Source of the DNA: an uncultured Muribaculaceae bacterium
GTDB taxonomy: Bacteria; Bacteroidota; Bacteroidia; Bacteroidales; Muribaculaceae
Length of the DNA: 33,177 nucleotides
Direction of reading: 5' to 3'
Assembly (NCBI GenBank): GCA_910586455.1
Contig: CAJUHX010000018.1
Span: forward strand, 1 to 33,177
Position 1 is the first letter of the stretch, and each line of letters starts with the position of its first letter. The translations under genes and the position numbers were made by a program. Below, one piece after another: positions 15,994 to 24,923 of this stretch. The notes beneath the pieces are model-generated. The model was not told the origin of the DNA. It saw nothing but the letters and a program-made list of their open reading frames with translations, and searched no databases.

Positions 15994-16902
15994 TTAATCA
16001 AGCAGTAGGGCTGCTTTGTGGTTCATCAGCGGCTTGACTACGCTGTATGGCAACACACATGCGGGCATGCCGGCGGCGTAGGGTGCAATTTCGTACTGCT
16101 GATATATGAATATCAGGCCCTTTTCGGCAAACAGTGGAGGAGTAACAGGCAGCTCCAGTTTGGCCGGGTTGATAAGCAGAACGTCGGACAGAGTGGCTCC
16201 TTCCTCGCAGTTTTCTTTGAAATACTGCTGCCACAGGGCCTCGCCGACAAGCTTGGTGAGTTCAGCTTTTTTGTCGGGCAGGAATATGTTGTCGACGGTG
16301 AGCATCTGTCCGGTATTGGCATCGAAACTTTGTCCGCTGCCAAGCGAGCTGCCATGCGCTCCGCCCAGATAAACATAGCTGTTGAAGTTATATGTGAGCA
16401 GCTTGTCGGTCTGGTACGATGGCCCGAATCTGTAACTGAATTCGTAGTTGATACTGAACCCTTCTTTGACAAAGCCTTTGAAATCGTTGCCGGCGCTTTC
16501 GAGCAATGCTTTGCCGCAGGCAGCGGCCATACTGCTGACCGAAGCCAGTTCGGCGGCAGTGGGCTTGAACATGCAGTTGCTGCTGTTCTGTATACTGCAG
16601 CTGAGCCGTTTGCCCAGCCATGCGCGCACACTGTCAACCAACGGTGTTATACCAGCCACGGGATATTGTCCGGCCACCTCTGCTTTGGCCATACACTTGC
16701 CCATGCGCAGAGAGTCGGCCCAGTGTACCGAGTCGGTTTCAATACGTGGAGCCTGCGAGGGCTCAGTGTTGCCGCAGGCCACGTGTCCGCAGGCAGTTGT
16801 ATCGGCATTGGTGCCGGCATTGCCTGAGGCAGAACCGGCACATGCTGTGAATGAGATGGTTGCCGCTACAGCGGCGGCCATAAAAATATAGTTCTTATTC
16901 AT
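15994..16902 (-). CDS. DUF3298 (RsiV-like) lipoprotein
   Basis: A 302-aa predicted lipoprotein (MNKNYIFMAAAVAATISF then TACAGS, Cys21 lipidated). A low-complexity Ser/Ala/Gly/Thr-rich linker is followed by a globular domain. YNFNSYVYLGGAHGSSLGSG and FIYQQYEIAPYAAGMPACV are the hallmark segments of DUF3298, the extracellular domain of the B. subtilis anti-sigma factor RsiV, where it binds lysozyme. Unlike RsiV there is no N-terminal cytoplasmic sigma-binding part, so it is probably not an anti-sigma factor itself. It could be a sensor or a lysozyme-binding or inhibitor-type lipoprotein; this is inference. Start: a TTG at 16911 is in frame, but the ATG at 16902 lies at the predicted transcription start. 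Divergent from the HExxH membrane protein. Confidence 0.82.
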   Translation of the reverse strand: MNKNYIFMAAAVAATISFTACAGSASGNAGTNADTTACGHVACGNTEPSQAPRIETDSVHWADSLRMGKCMAKAEVAGQYPVAGITPLVDSVRAWLGKRLSCSIQNSSNCMFKPTAAELASVSSMAAACGKALLESAGNDFKGFVKEGFSINYEFSYRFGPSYQTDKLLTYNFNSYVYLGGAHGSSLGSGQSFDANTGQMLTVDNIFLPDKKAELTKLVGEALWQQYFKENCEEGATLSDVLLINPAKLELPVTPPLFAEKGLIFIYQQYEIAPYAAGMPACVLPYSVVKPLMNHKAALLLD

Positions 16903-16904
16903 AT

Positions 16905-16935
16905 TTTGCAAAGATATACAATTTAGCTAAATTTG
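16905..16935 (+). promoter_or_regulatory. Consensus promoter of the HExxH membrane protein gene, overlapping a divergent promoter
   Basis: TTTG (16905-16908), 19 nt, then TAAATTTG (16928-16935) is an ideal Bacteroidota promoter. The ATG at 16940 begins only 4 nt after the -7 box. On the minus strand TATCTTTG (16916-16909) is a second -7 box inside the same spacer, 6 nt before the DUF3298 ATG. Both transcripts would be leaderless or nearly so, and RNA polymerase could not occupy both sites at once. Confidence 0.7.
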
Positions 16936-16939
16936 CATC

Positions 16940-18085
16940 ATGAAAACTGTTAAAACTATTCTAAAACTTATAGGCGGTATGCTTGTCGGCATGGTTGCAG
17001 GCTTGCTGATATCGTCGGTAGGTATAGTGATATTTACCGACAGCACATTCTCCGATTTCTTCAGTAATTTCGCGAGTGTGGGGCTTGGCGAAGGAGTGTT
17101 GGCCGTGCTGTTTGGCATAGTGTCTTTAGCGGTGTCGGTGCCGCTGTTGATAATGCTTCACGAGGCCGGGCATCTGGTGTGCGGTATGCTGTCGGGGTAT
17201 AGCTTTGTGTCGTTCCGTGTGTTCAACTTTACTATAATCCGCAGAGAAGGGAGGCTGCGTGTGAAGCGTTTCGCTGTGGCCGGAACCGGCGGGCAGTGTC
17301 TGCTGTCGCCGCCCGACAAACCGCTGTCGCAGATTCCGACTGCGCTCTACAACATGGGCGGTGTGCTGGCCAATGTGTTGGCATTGCTTGTTGTACTGCC
17401 CTTTTTCGGTTGTGACCTAAGTCCGTACGTAGCCGAGTTTATGGTGATATTCGTTCTGACAGACGTTATACTGATATTGATGAACGGTGTGCCTATGTGC
17501 ATCAACGGCATAGGCAACGATGCATGGAACATGCGCCTGCTGCGCCGCAGTATGCTCAGCAAAAGAGGTATGCTTATTCAGTTGAGTAGCAATGCTTTGA
17601 TACAAGCCGGCATACGCCCCAAGGATATGCCCGATGAATGGTTTGCGGCACCCGAGGTGATTGATTACCGTAACGCTTTGGAGGTAGCTCTGCCGCTGAT
17701 GCAAGCCTCGAGAATGCTGGATATGGAACATTACCACGAGGCTTATGCTGCGTTCGTTCGCCTGTATGCACATCGAGCCGACATGCTTGGCATATATGTC
17801 AATGAGGTGGCCTGCGAGCTTGCTTACTGCGCCATGGTCACAGGCCGTTGCGACGAAGCCCGGCAATTGCTCGACGATGCTTCACTGGACAGGTACATCA
17901 GCACCGGTCGCAGCTTCATGTCGTCGAAGGAGCGCCTGCAGTGCGCCCGCGAATTATACCTGAACAACGACCGTCCGACAGCCGAAGCTATCTATCATCG
18001 GCTTGCCGAGCGACGTGGCAGCTATCTGCTGCAAGGCGAGGTAAGCAGCGACCTCGTTCTGATGCGCCGGATGCTTGGATTTTAA
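16940..18085 (+). CDS. Membrane protein with an HExxH motif, site-2-protease-like
   Basis: A 381-aa protein with about four to five transmembrane segments in its first 210 residues. LLIMLHEAGHLVCGMLSGY puts an HEAGH zinc motif (His74, Glu75, His78) inside a hydrophobic segment, as in M50 intramembrane proteases. LMNGVPMCINGIGND resembles the M50 NxxP...D segment, with Asp194 as a candidate third ligand. AGTGGQCLLSPPD and ALYNMGGVLANVLAL recall an uncharacterised family of HExxH membrane proteins that I also associate with Firmicutes. The C-terminal 170 residues are soluble and helical, perhaps TPR-like. Substrate unknown. Divergent from a DUF3298 lipoprotein, which is suggestive because RsiV is processed by a site-2 protease in Bacillus. 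Confidence 0.75.
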   Translation: MKTVKTILKLIGGMLVGMVAGLLISSVGIVIFTDSTFSDFFSNFASVGLGEGVLAVLFGIVSLAVSVPLLIMLHEAGHLVCGMLSGYSFVSFRVFNFTIIRREGRLRVKRFAVAGTGGQCLLSPPDKPLSQIPTALYNMGGVLANVLALLVVLPFFGCDLSPYVAEFMVIFVLTDVILILMNGVPMCINGIGNDAWNMRLLRRSMLSKRGMLIQLSSNALIQAGIRPKDMPDEWFAAPEVIDYRNALEVALPLMQASRMLDMEHYHEAYAAFVRLYAHRADMLGIYVNEVACELAYCAMVTGRCDEARQLLDDASLDRYISTGRSFMSSKERLQCARELYLNNDRPTAEAIYHRLAERRGSYLLQGEVSSDLVLMRRMLGF

Positions 18086-18097
18086 CTTGCTGTATGA

Positions 18098-18742
18098 TTA
18101 CAACTTATGCCATTTAATGTATTTGCCAAAAGTTTCAAGTAATGATTCGTTTGATTTGATTATCCAATACTTGAATCCTAAAAACTCCGATTCGATACTC
18201 AGTTCTTCGATAATGGCGGATTCAGTTTCGTTTGATTTTGTTTGAAGCCAGGAGATTACCTTTCCCTGAAAAGATGTTATCCGGGATATTGCGAAATCAT
18301 AAAATTGTTGTTCCCGAATTGTTCGGATTTTGTTAGTGCCATTGAAAATCCGGTCTAAGAATGTAATCGTGGCATTAACTTGTTCCGATTTATCTCCTGT
18401 ATTTGAGAATATAGCTTTGGCATTCGGAAAATCAAATGACTGATGAACCAAATCCTCGATATTTTCGTCAAGCGGATTTAGTAGGTTGTCAAACGAAGAC
18501 GATTTTTTGCCATTACAATAACCGCAACTCCATAATAAGTTTGTCCACTCGAATTTAAGAGTCGGGAAATTGGTTCTGCTTCTGTGGTGTTCAACCTGAA
18601 AGTCGGTAACCTGAATTCTCTCACAAAGATAGCATTTACCATACTGGTCTGCTTTTAGCTGACTGATAACGTCTTCTTCGGTCCAAGAAGTTTGTTTGGC
18701 TAAAGACGCTGGAGCTTCATAATGTTTACGTATCCGAATCAT
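18098..18742 (-). CDS. HNH endonuclease of the PtuB/TIGR02646 type (Septu-like effector)
   Basis: A 214-aa protein with a zinc-stabilised HNH nuclease core: GKCYLCERIQ (Cys37, Cys40), DFQVEHHRSRT (His52, His53), FEWTNLLWSCGYCNGKKS (Asn68, Cys73, Cys76). The spacing and the sequence around NLLWSCGYCNGKK, then NLLNPLDE, match the HNH proteins paired with ATPases in Septu systems and in PtuB-carrying retrons. The rest is helical and unassigned. The ATG directly follows the ATPase stop with no gap, so the two are one unit. The gene is markedly AT-rich compared with its neighbours, pointing to horizontal acquisition. Predicted to cut nucleic acid on phage infection; this is inferred from family and pairing. 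The symbol ptuB is not assigned because subtype is unproven. Confidence 0.85.
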   Translation of the reverse strand: MIRIRKHYEAPASLAKQTSWTEEDVISQLKADQYGKCYLCERIQVTDFQVEHHRSRTNFPTLKFEWTNLLWSCGYCNGKKSSSFDNLLNPLDENIEDLVHQSFDFPNAKAIFSNTGDKSEQVNATITFLDRIFNGTNKIRTIREQQFYDFAISRITSFQGKVISWLQTKSNETESAIIEELSIESEFLGFKYWIIKSNESLLETFGKYIKWHKL

Positions 18743-19987
18743 TTATCCGAGAAGCTCATTTATTCTGGTGTTATATGCTATCTTGAGCTGTCGATACGCA
18801 CCGATTAATTCGGGAGATGTCGCCTCGGGAATTTTTTCAAAATCCTCAATAATCTGTTTTGCCGTCAAACGTTCTGTATCAGACAATATGTCTTTTTTGA
18901 GCAGTGCTTCAAGTTCTTCGTATCGCAGGCGAGCGTAGTCCGATTCGGTTGAAACGCCGAAATATCCTTCGGTGAGAGCCTGGTACGAGTATTCCGTAAG
19001 ATTGCTTATAGGTTCGTGATGCTCCATGTCGTACGCTGTCGCGTTTGGTAAGGAACTGAGCACGAATGGAGAATGAGATGTTACGATAAACTGTATGTTG
19101 GGGAAAAGCGCAGTCAACATCGGCAGAATTATTTTTTGGAGCTTAAGGTGCAGGTGGGTTTCGATTTCATCAATTAATACGATACCCGGTTTGTTAAACT
19201 CCGCCGACAGATTACCGTTAGTCTGCATTTTGAGTATAAGGTCTGCCACTATGTCGAGTATGGCGATAAAGCCGTCGGAAAGTTCGGTGAACTTGAATTC
19301 CTTTCCTTTAGTGCGGATTGTAAATGAATAATCCTTATAGTTAAAATGCAGTTTGAGATTTGAATCTTCAAAAAATTTACTGAGGATATTTTCAAAGTTC
19401 TCAAACCATGCTTTTATCTTGTCAGCATCTGCCACAAGGTTCTCGTTTCGAGCCAATGCTTCCTGAATTTTTAAATCAGAAAGGAAGTTCAGCAACTGTG
19501 ATGTCAGATTATCTTTGGCATTTCCTCGTGTGGATAGCAGGGGCTTTGTCGGGTTTTTAGGCTCGATAATGTCGGTTTTGCGTGCAGCCTGATAAAAAGC
19601 AATTATGAATTCGCTGTTCTGGTAGTCTTTGATGAAGCTGTAGCCATTGGCAAACGATAAATTTACTTTGCCATATAAATAATCGTAATTCTTTTGCCAG
19701 TAATTCAATTGATTGAAATTCTGGAGAAATTCCGGAGAATCCTTTAGATTGTTAGCAAGACTCTTCTTATAGAACTCTATATGGTTCCTATATTGGGTGA
19801 AATTCAAATTGCAATCATTTTTGATTGTATCAAGAAATTCTGCAATGGCGTTAAGCAGCACCGTCTTACCGCTACCGTTCTTACCCGTCAGAATCAGGTG
19901 CGGAGTTTTATCATCCGCAATTTGAATTGATATGTTTTGAAGATGAAACAGATTATTAATCTGTATTTCTGATATGTAGCGATTCAT
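18743..19987 (-). CDS. AAA/ABC-type ATPase of a Septu-like defence pair (PtuA-like)
   Basis: A 414-aa SMC/OLD-like ATPase. Walker A is GKNGSGKT (35-42), an LSDG signature sits at 236-239, Walker B is GIVLIDEIETHLH (Asp273, Glu274), and TSHSPF has the switch His305. The N-terminal SEIQINNLFHLQNISIQI strand pattern is typical of AAA_15/AAA_21 ATPases in defence modules. The region between Walker A and LSDG is helical and probably coiled-coil. After the H-loop a helical tail (about 330-414) remains unassigned. It is followed without a gap by an HNH nuclease, the PtuA-PtuB order. There is no TOPRIM domain, so it is not GajA or a true OLD nuclease. Composition is strongly AT-rich. A 12-bp inverted repeat brackets its -7 box. 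Likely a sensor/regulator of the nuclease. Confidence 0.85.
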   Translation of the reverse strand: MNRYISEIQINNLFHLQNISIQIADDKTPHLILTGKNGSGKTVLLNAIAEFLDTIKNDCNLNFTQYRNHIEFYKKSLANNLKDSPEFLQNFNQLNYWQKNYDYLYGKVNLSFANGYSFIKDYQNSEFIIAFYQAARKTDIIEPKNPTKPLLSTRGNAKDNLTSQLLNFLSDLKIQEALARNENLVADADKIKAWFENFENILSKFFEDSNLKLHFNYKDYSFTIRTKGKEFKFTELSDGFIAILDIVADLILKMQTNGNLSAEFNKPGIVLIDEIETHLHLKLQKIILPMLTALFPNIQFIVTSHSPFVLSSLPNATAYDMEHHEPISNLTEYSYQALTEGYFGVSTESDYARLRYEELEALLKKDILSDTERLTAKQIIEDFEKIPEATSPELIGAYRQLKIAYNTRINELLG

Positions 19988-20028
19988 AATTGCTTATTAG
20001 TCAAATTTTAAGAGCCGACTCTAATTGA

Positions 20029-20075
20029 ATATGCAGATTCACAAAGTTAGCAAATAATTTTGAGAATCTGCATAT
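20029..20075 (-). promoter_or_regulatory. Promoter of the ATPase-HNH cassette bracketed by a 12-bp inverted repeat
   Basis: ATATGCAGATTC (20029-20040) and GAATCTGCATAT (20064-20075) are perfect inverted repeats separated by 23 bp. Between them the minus strand carries TAACTTTG (20049-20042), an exact -7 consensus. The downstream arm would fall at the transcription start, 42 nt before the ATG at 19987. The arrangement suits an operator; alternatively it forms a hairpin at the 5' end of the transcript. The 117-bp gap 19988-20104 holds no gene. Confidence 0.6.
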
Positions 20076-20104
20076 GCATCCGATTAAATTTCTGCATGCT
20101 ACAG

Positions 20105-22062
<1,958 letters not shown>

Positions 22063-22066
<4 letters not shown>

Positions 22067-22764
22067 ATTTTTCCGTTGTCGTGGAAGGAGTAGTATGAAC
22101 TGTCGGTGACAATCAGGTGGTCGCGTACGGTCAGTTCGAATAATTTGCAGGCCTCGCATAGCCGGCGTGTGATGTTTTCGTCCTGCACGCTGGGGCTGAG
22201 GTTGCCGCTTGGATGGTTATGGAAAATAATCACTGATGTGGCCTGGCACTCGATTGCAGCGCGTATTATCTGCCTGATGTCGACTACCGTGGCGGTGATT
22301 CCGCCCTGGCCTATGCGCAGGCGGCGCAGTTCGCGCCCGTTCTGGCTCAGCAGCATGGCCCAGAATTCCTCGTGGTCGAGGCGCTCCAGATGGCGTCGCA
22401 TGCGGTCGTATGCGCGCTGCGACGAGTCTACCGGGGCGTCGCGCTGTATCATGGTTGCGTCGTCAGCGGCGCGCGAGCCCAGTTCGAGCGCCGCCAGCAG
22501 CGATATTGCCTTTGCCGGGCCGATGCCTTTGAACTGGCTGCAAATTTCCTGCACGGTCATTCTGGCCAGTTGCGACAAGTGTCCTCCCTTGCTATGCAGC
22601 ATTTCGCTGCATAGTGTCAGCACAGATTTACCTTTTATGCCGGTGGCGAATATCACAGCCATGAGTTCAGCATCGGACAGTGTCTTGATACCGTGGCGCA
22701 TGGCGCGTTCGCGCGGACGGCTGTCGGCGTCCATCTGGCGCATGAGGGGGGCTGAGTGGTTCAT
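22063..22764 (-). CDS. radC: RadC family JAB/MPN domain protein
   Basis: A 233-aa protein of the RadC (UPF0758) family. The N-terminal half has a helix-hairpin-helix-like region (LSDAELMAVIFATGIKG and ICSQFKGIGPAKAISLLAALELG). The C-terminal half is the JAMM metalloprotease-like fold with IIFHNHPSGNLSPSVQDENIT, the full HxHPSGxxxPSxxD zinc motif. The original claim of a DNA-repair role is disputed and the biochemical function is unknown. It is coupled by ATGA overlaps to the glycosyltransferase upstream (22761-22764) and the ABC-F gene downstream (22063-22066). No sign of truncation. Confidence 0.93.
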
Positions 22765-23759
22765 TTCCCTTTTCGTATTTCAACTTCCTCAGCCAGGTTA
22801 CGGCCCCGGCGGAGTATTATTTTATGGGTAAAAGCCTTGATGAATCCAAGTCCGTAGCCACCCAACTGTATCAGTGCTGCTGGCACTGCCATAAGGGCGA
22901 TTTTAAGGTTGCCTGTACTCAGCAGCGCGCCTGTGAATATAGCCAGAAAGTACACGCCCAGGGGCAGGAGCCACCACGGCGATACGAATATGGACAGCAG
23001 TATCAGCAGCAGGCTGCCCAGCACGAACACTGCCGGCAGGGTATGCACAGCCTTGAGTGAGTCGGGGTATAGCAGTTTCAAGGTGATGCGCGACATGCCG
23101 AACACATATACTTGTCGGAAGAACTTACGGAAGTCGACTCTGCGTTTGTGCCACACCGGCACCTGACGCAGCAGGCCTATCGAGAAGCCATGCCTGAGTA
23201 TGCGTTTGCTCATGTCGATGTCCTCGGAGAACATCTCGCGGAAACCGCCTACAGCATGGTAGACCTTGCGCGAGAAGCCCATGTTGAAGGTGCGCGGGGT
23301 GAATTTCTCCAGTTGTACCTTGCCGCCGCGAATGCCGCCTGTGGTAAGAAATGAGGTCATGGAGTAGTTGATGGCCTTCTGTGTGTCGGAGAACGATTCG
23401 TGGGCCGCATCGGGGCCTCCGAAGCAGTCGAGAGGGTTGTCGGCCAGCGCCTGTTCGAGGGTGGCGAAGTATGTGGCCGGAATTACGCAGTCGGAGTCGA
23501 AAAACACAAAGTAGTCGCCTGTGGCGCGTTCCATGCCGTAGTTGCGGGCAATGGAGCGACCTTCGTTTTCCTTGTAGAAGTATTTTACGTCGAGGCCGGC
23601 TGCTGCCGCAGCTTCGGCCTGTGCGCGGCATGGCTCGGTGGAGCCGTCTTCCACCAGTATCACCTCGAAGTTGCGTGCTGTCTGGAGTTGCAGGCTTCGG
23701 AGCAGTTCTACAACCTCGTCGATGCGGTTGTATACAGGTATGATTACGGAGAATTTCAT
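22761..23759 (-). CDS. Family 2 glycosyltransferase, membrane-anchored
   Basis: A 332-aa enzyme with a GT-A fold. MKFSVIIPVYNRIDEVVELL and VILVEDGST form the nucleotide-sugar binding start. YFVFFDSDCVIP gives the DxD-type metal motif, FFDSD near residue 95. FSEDIDMSKRILRHG resembles the acceptor-side ED motif. Two to three hydrophobic segments follow in the C-terminal part (FVLGSLLLILLSIF, WWLLPLGVYFLAIFTGALL), anchoring it in the inner membrane. Likely role: transfer of a sugar to a lipid-linked glycan or surface polysaccharide; donor and acceptor unknown. The ATG at 23759 overlaps the nspC stop by one base (TGATG); a GTG two codons upstream is possible. Confidence 0.88.
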   Translation of the reverse strand: MKFSVIIPVYNRIDEVVELLRSLQLQTARNFEVILVEDGSTEPCRAQAEAAAAAGLDVKYFYKENEGRSIARNYGMERATGDYFVFFDSDCVIPATYFATLEQALADNPLDCFGGPDAAHESFSDTQKAINYSMTSFLTTGGIRGGKVQLEKFTPRTFNMGFSRKVYHAVGGFREMFSEDIDMSKRILRHGFSIGLLRQVPVWHKRRVDFRKFFRQVYVFGMSRITLKLLYPDSLKAVHTLPAVFVLGSLLLILLSIFVSPWWLLPLGVYFLAIFTGALLSTGNLKIALMAVPAALIQLGGYGLGFIKAFTHKIILRRGRNLAEEVEIRKGK

Positions 23760-24913
23760 CAGCACATGCGTGATTTATAGTCGTCGTAAGTATATTGGCG
23801 CAGGTAGCGGCAGGGCGCACCGGGGGCGTCGCTCTCGGCCAGGACTATGGCCGGATGGTCGATACCGTTGAACATGGTGGTCTTTACGGTGGTGTAGTGG
23901 TTCATGTCTTCCAGAGTCAGGCGCTGTCCGCGTTGCAGAGGCTTGGCGAAACTCCAGTCGCCCATAAAGTCGCCGCTGAGGCAGCTGTTGCCTCCCAGAC
24001 GGTATGATGGCCGTTGTGGAGCAGGCTCCACACTCTCACTGATAGCAGGCTTGTAAGGCATCTCCAGGGTGTCGGGCATGTGGCAGGCGAACGACACGTC
24101 GACTATGGCCGTCTTTACGCCGTCGTTCTCCACCAGGTCCACCACTGAGGTTATCAGGTCGCCGGTGCGCCAGGTGAACGCGCTGCCGGGCTCCAGTATC
24201 ACCTGCAGGTTGGGATGGCGGCGGCGGAAGTCCTGCAGCAGCTGAATGAGGTGTTCGGTGTCATATCCCTCTCGTGTCATAAGGTGGCCACCGCCCATGT
24301 TTACCCATTTAAGCTCCGGCAGCAGGTGTCCGAAGCCTTCTTCAAAGGCCCGGAGTACCTTTTCGAGGTCGTAGCTCGATGACTCGCACAGGGCGTGAAA
24401 ATGCAGTCCTTCGAGGCCTTCGGGCAGTTGCTTGAGAGCCTCGGCGTCGACTCCGAAGCGTGAGCCGGGCAGGGCCGGGTTATACATGTCGGTTTCTATC
24501 ACCGAACAGCGCGGATTCACCCGCAGGCCTGCCGACACGTGGCGTCCGCTTTCGGCATTATACCGAGCCACACGGTTTTTGAAGCGCTCGAACTGGCTCA
24601 GCGAGTTGAAGGTCACGTGGCTGCTGCAAGCCAGAAACTCGCCTATGGTGGCGTCGGTATAGGCCGGACAGTAGCTGTGTACGTCGCCGCCCAGAAACTC
24701 TCTGCCAAGCCTCAGCTCGTTGAGCGAACTGGCGGTGGAGGCGGTGCAGTATTCCTTTACTATGTGGAAACTGCGCCACAAGGCATTGGCCTTGAAGGCC
24801 ATGATTATATGGGCGCCGCTGCGGCGGCTCACCTCGCTGATAAGCTCGAGGTTGCGGCGCAGGCGGTTCTCGTAGACTACGTAGAACGGGGTGGGTATGT
24901 CGTTGAGAGTCAT
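23759..24913 (-). CDS. nspC: Carboxynorspermidine/carboxyspermidine decarboxylase NspC
   Basis: A 384-aa PLP-dependent fold-type III decarboxylase, the final step of the alternative spermidine pathway (carboxyspermidine to spermidine) used by many gut Bacteroidota. It opens IPTPFYVVYENRLRRNLELI. IIMAFKANAL contains the PLP lysine. FHALCESSSYDLEKVL, WVNMGGGHLMTREGYD and ILEPGSAFTWRTGDL build the PLP-phosphate site. GGNSCLSGDFMGDW holds the conserved Cys-Asp active-site pair. The partner carboxynorspermidine dehydrogenase is not in the window. The ATG at 24913 (MTLNDIPTPF) was chosen over one at 24949, which would overlap uvrD. Ten nt separate it from the uvrD stop. Confidence 0.94.
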   Translation of the reverse strand: MTLNDIPTPFYVVYENRLRRNLELISEVSRRSGAHIIMAFKANALWRSFHIVKEYCTASTASSLNELRLGREFLGGDVHSYCPAYTDATIGEFLACSSHVTFNSLSQFERFKNRVARYNAESGRHVSAGLRVNPRCSVIETDMYNPALPGSRFGVDAEALKQLPEGLEGLHFHALCESSSYDLEKVLRAFEEGFGHLLPELKWVNMGGGHLMTREGYDTEHLIQLLQDFRRRHPNLQVILEPGSAFTWRTGDLITSVVDLVENDGVKTAIVDVSFACHMPDTLEMPYKPAISESVEPAPQRPSYRLGGNSCLSGDFMGDWSFAKPLQRGQRLTLEDMNHYTTVKTTMFNGIDHPAIVLAESDAPGAPCRYLRQYTYDDYKSRMC

Positions 24914-24923
24914 TATGTAGGGG

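Noticed and set aside
20011..20022. Small palindrome AGAGCCGACTCT in the cassette leader
   Set aside because: It is short and imperfect with no spacing logic; the 12-bp inverted repeat just upstream is a far stronger signal.
18098..20104. Retron or Gabija interpretation of the ATPase-HNH cassette
   Set aside because: No reverse transcriptase or msr/msd-like structure is adjacent, the ATPase has no TOPRIM domain, and the UvrD-type helicase is distant and belongs to another operon.
18086..20104. Target-site duplication or att repeats flanking the AT-rich cassette
   Set aside because: I compared the 18086-18100 and 20076-20104 edges by eye and found no convincing direct repeat, and there is no integrase or transposase. 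The mode of acquisition stays unknown.
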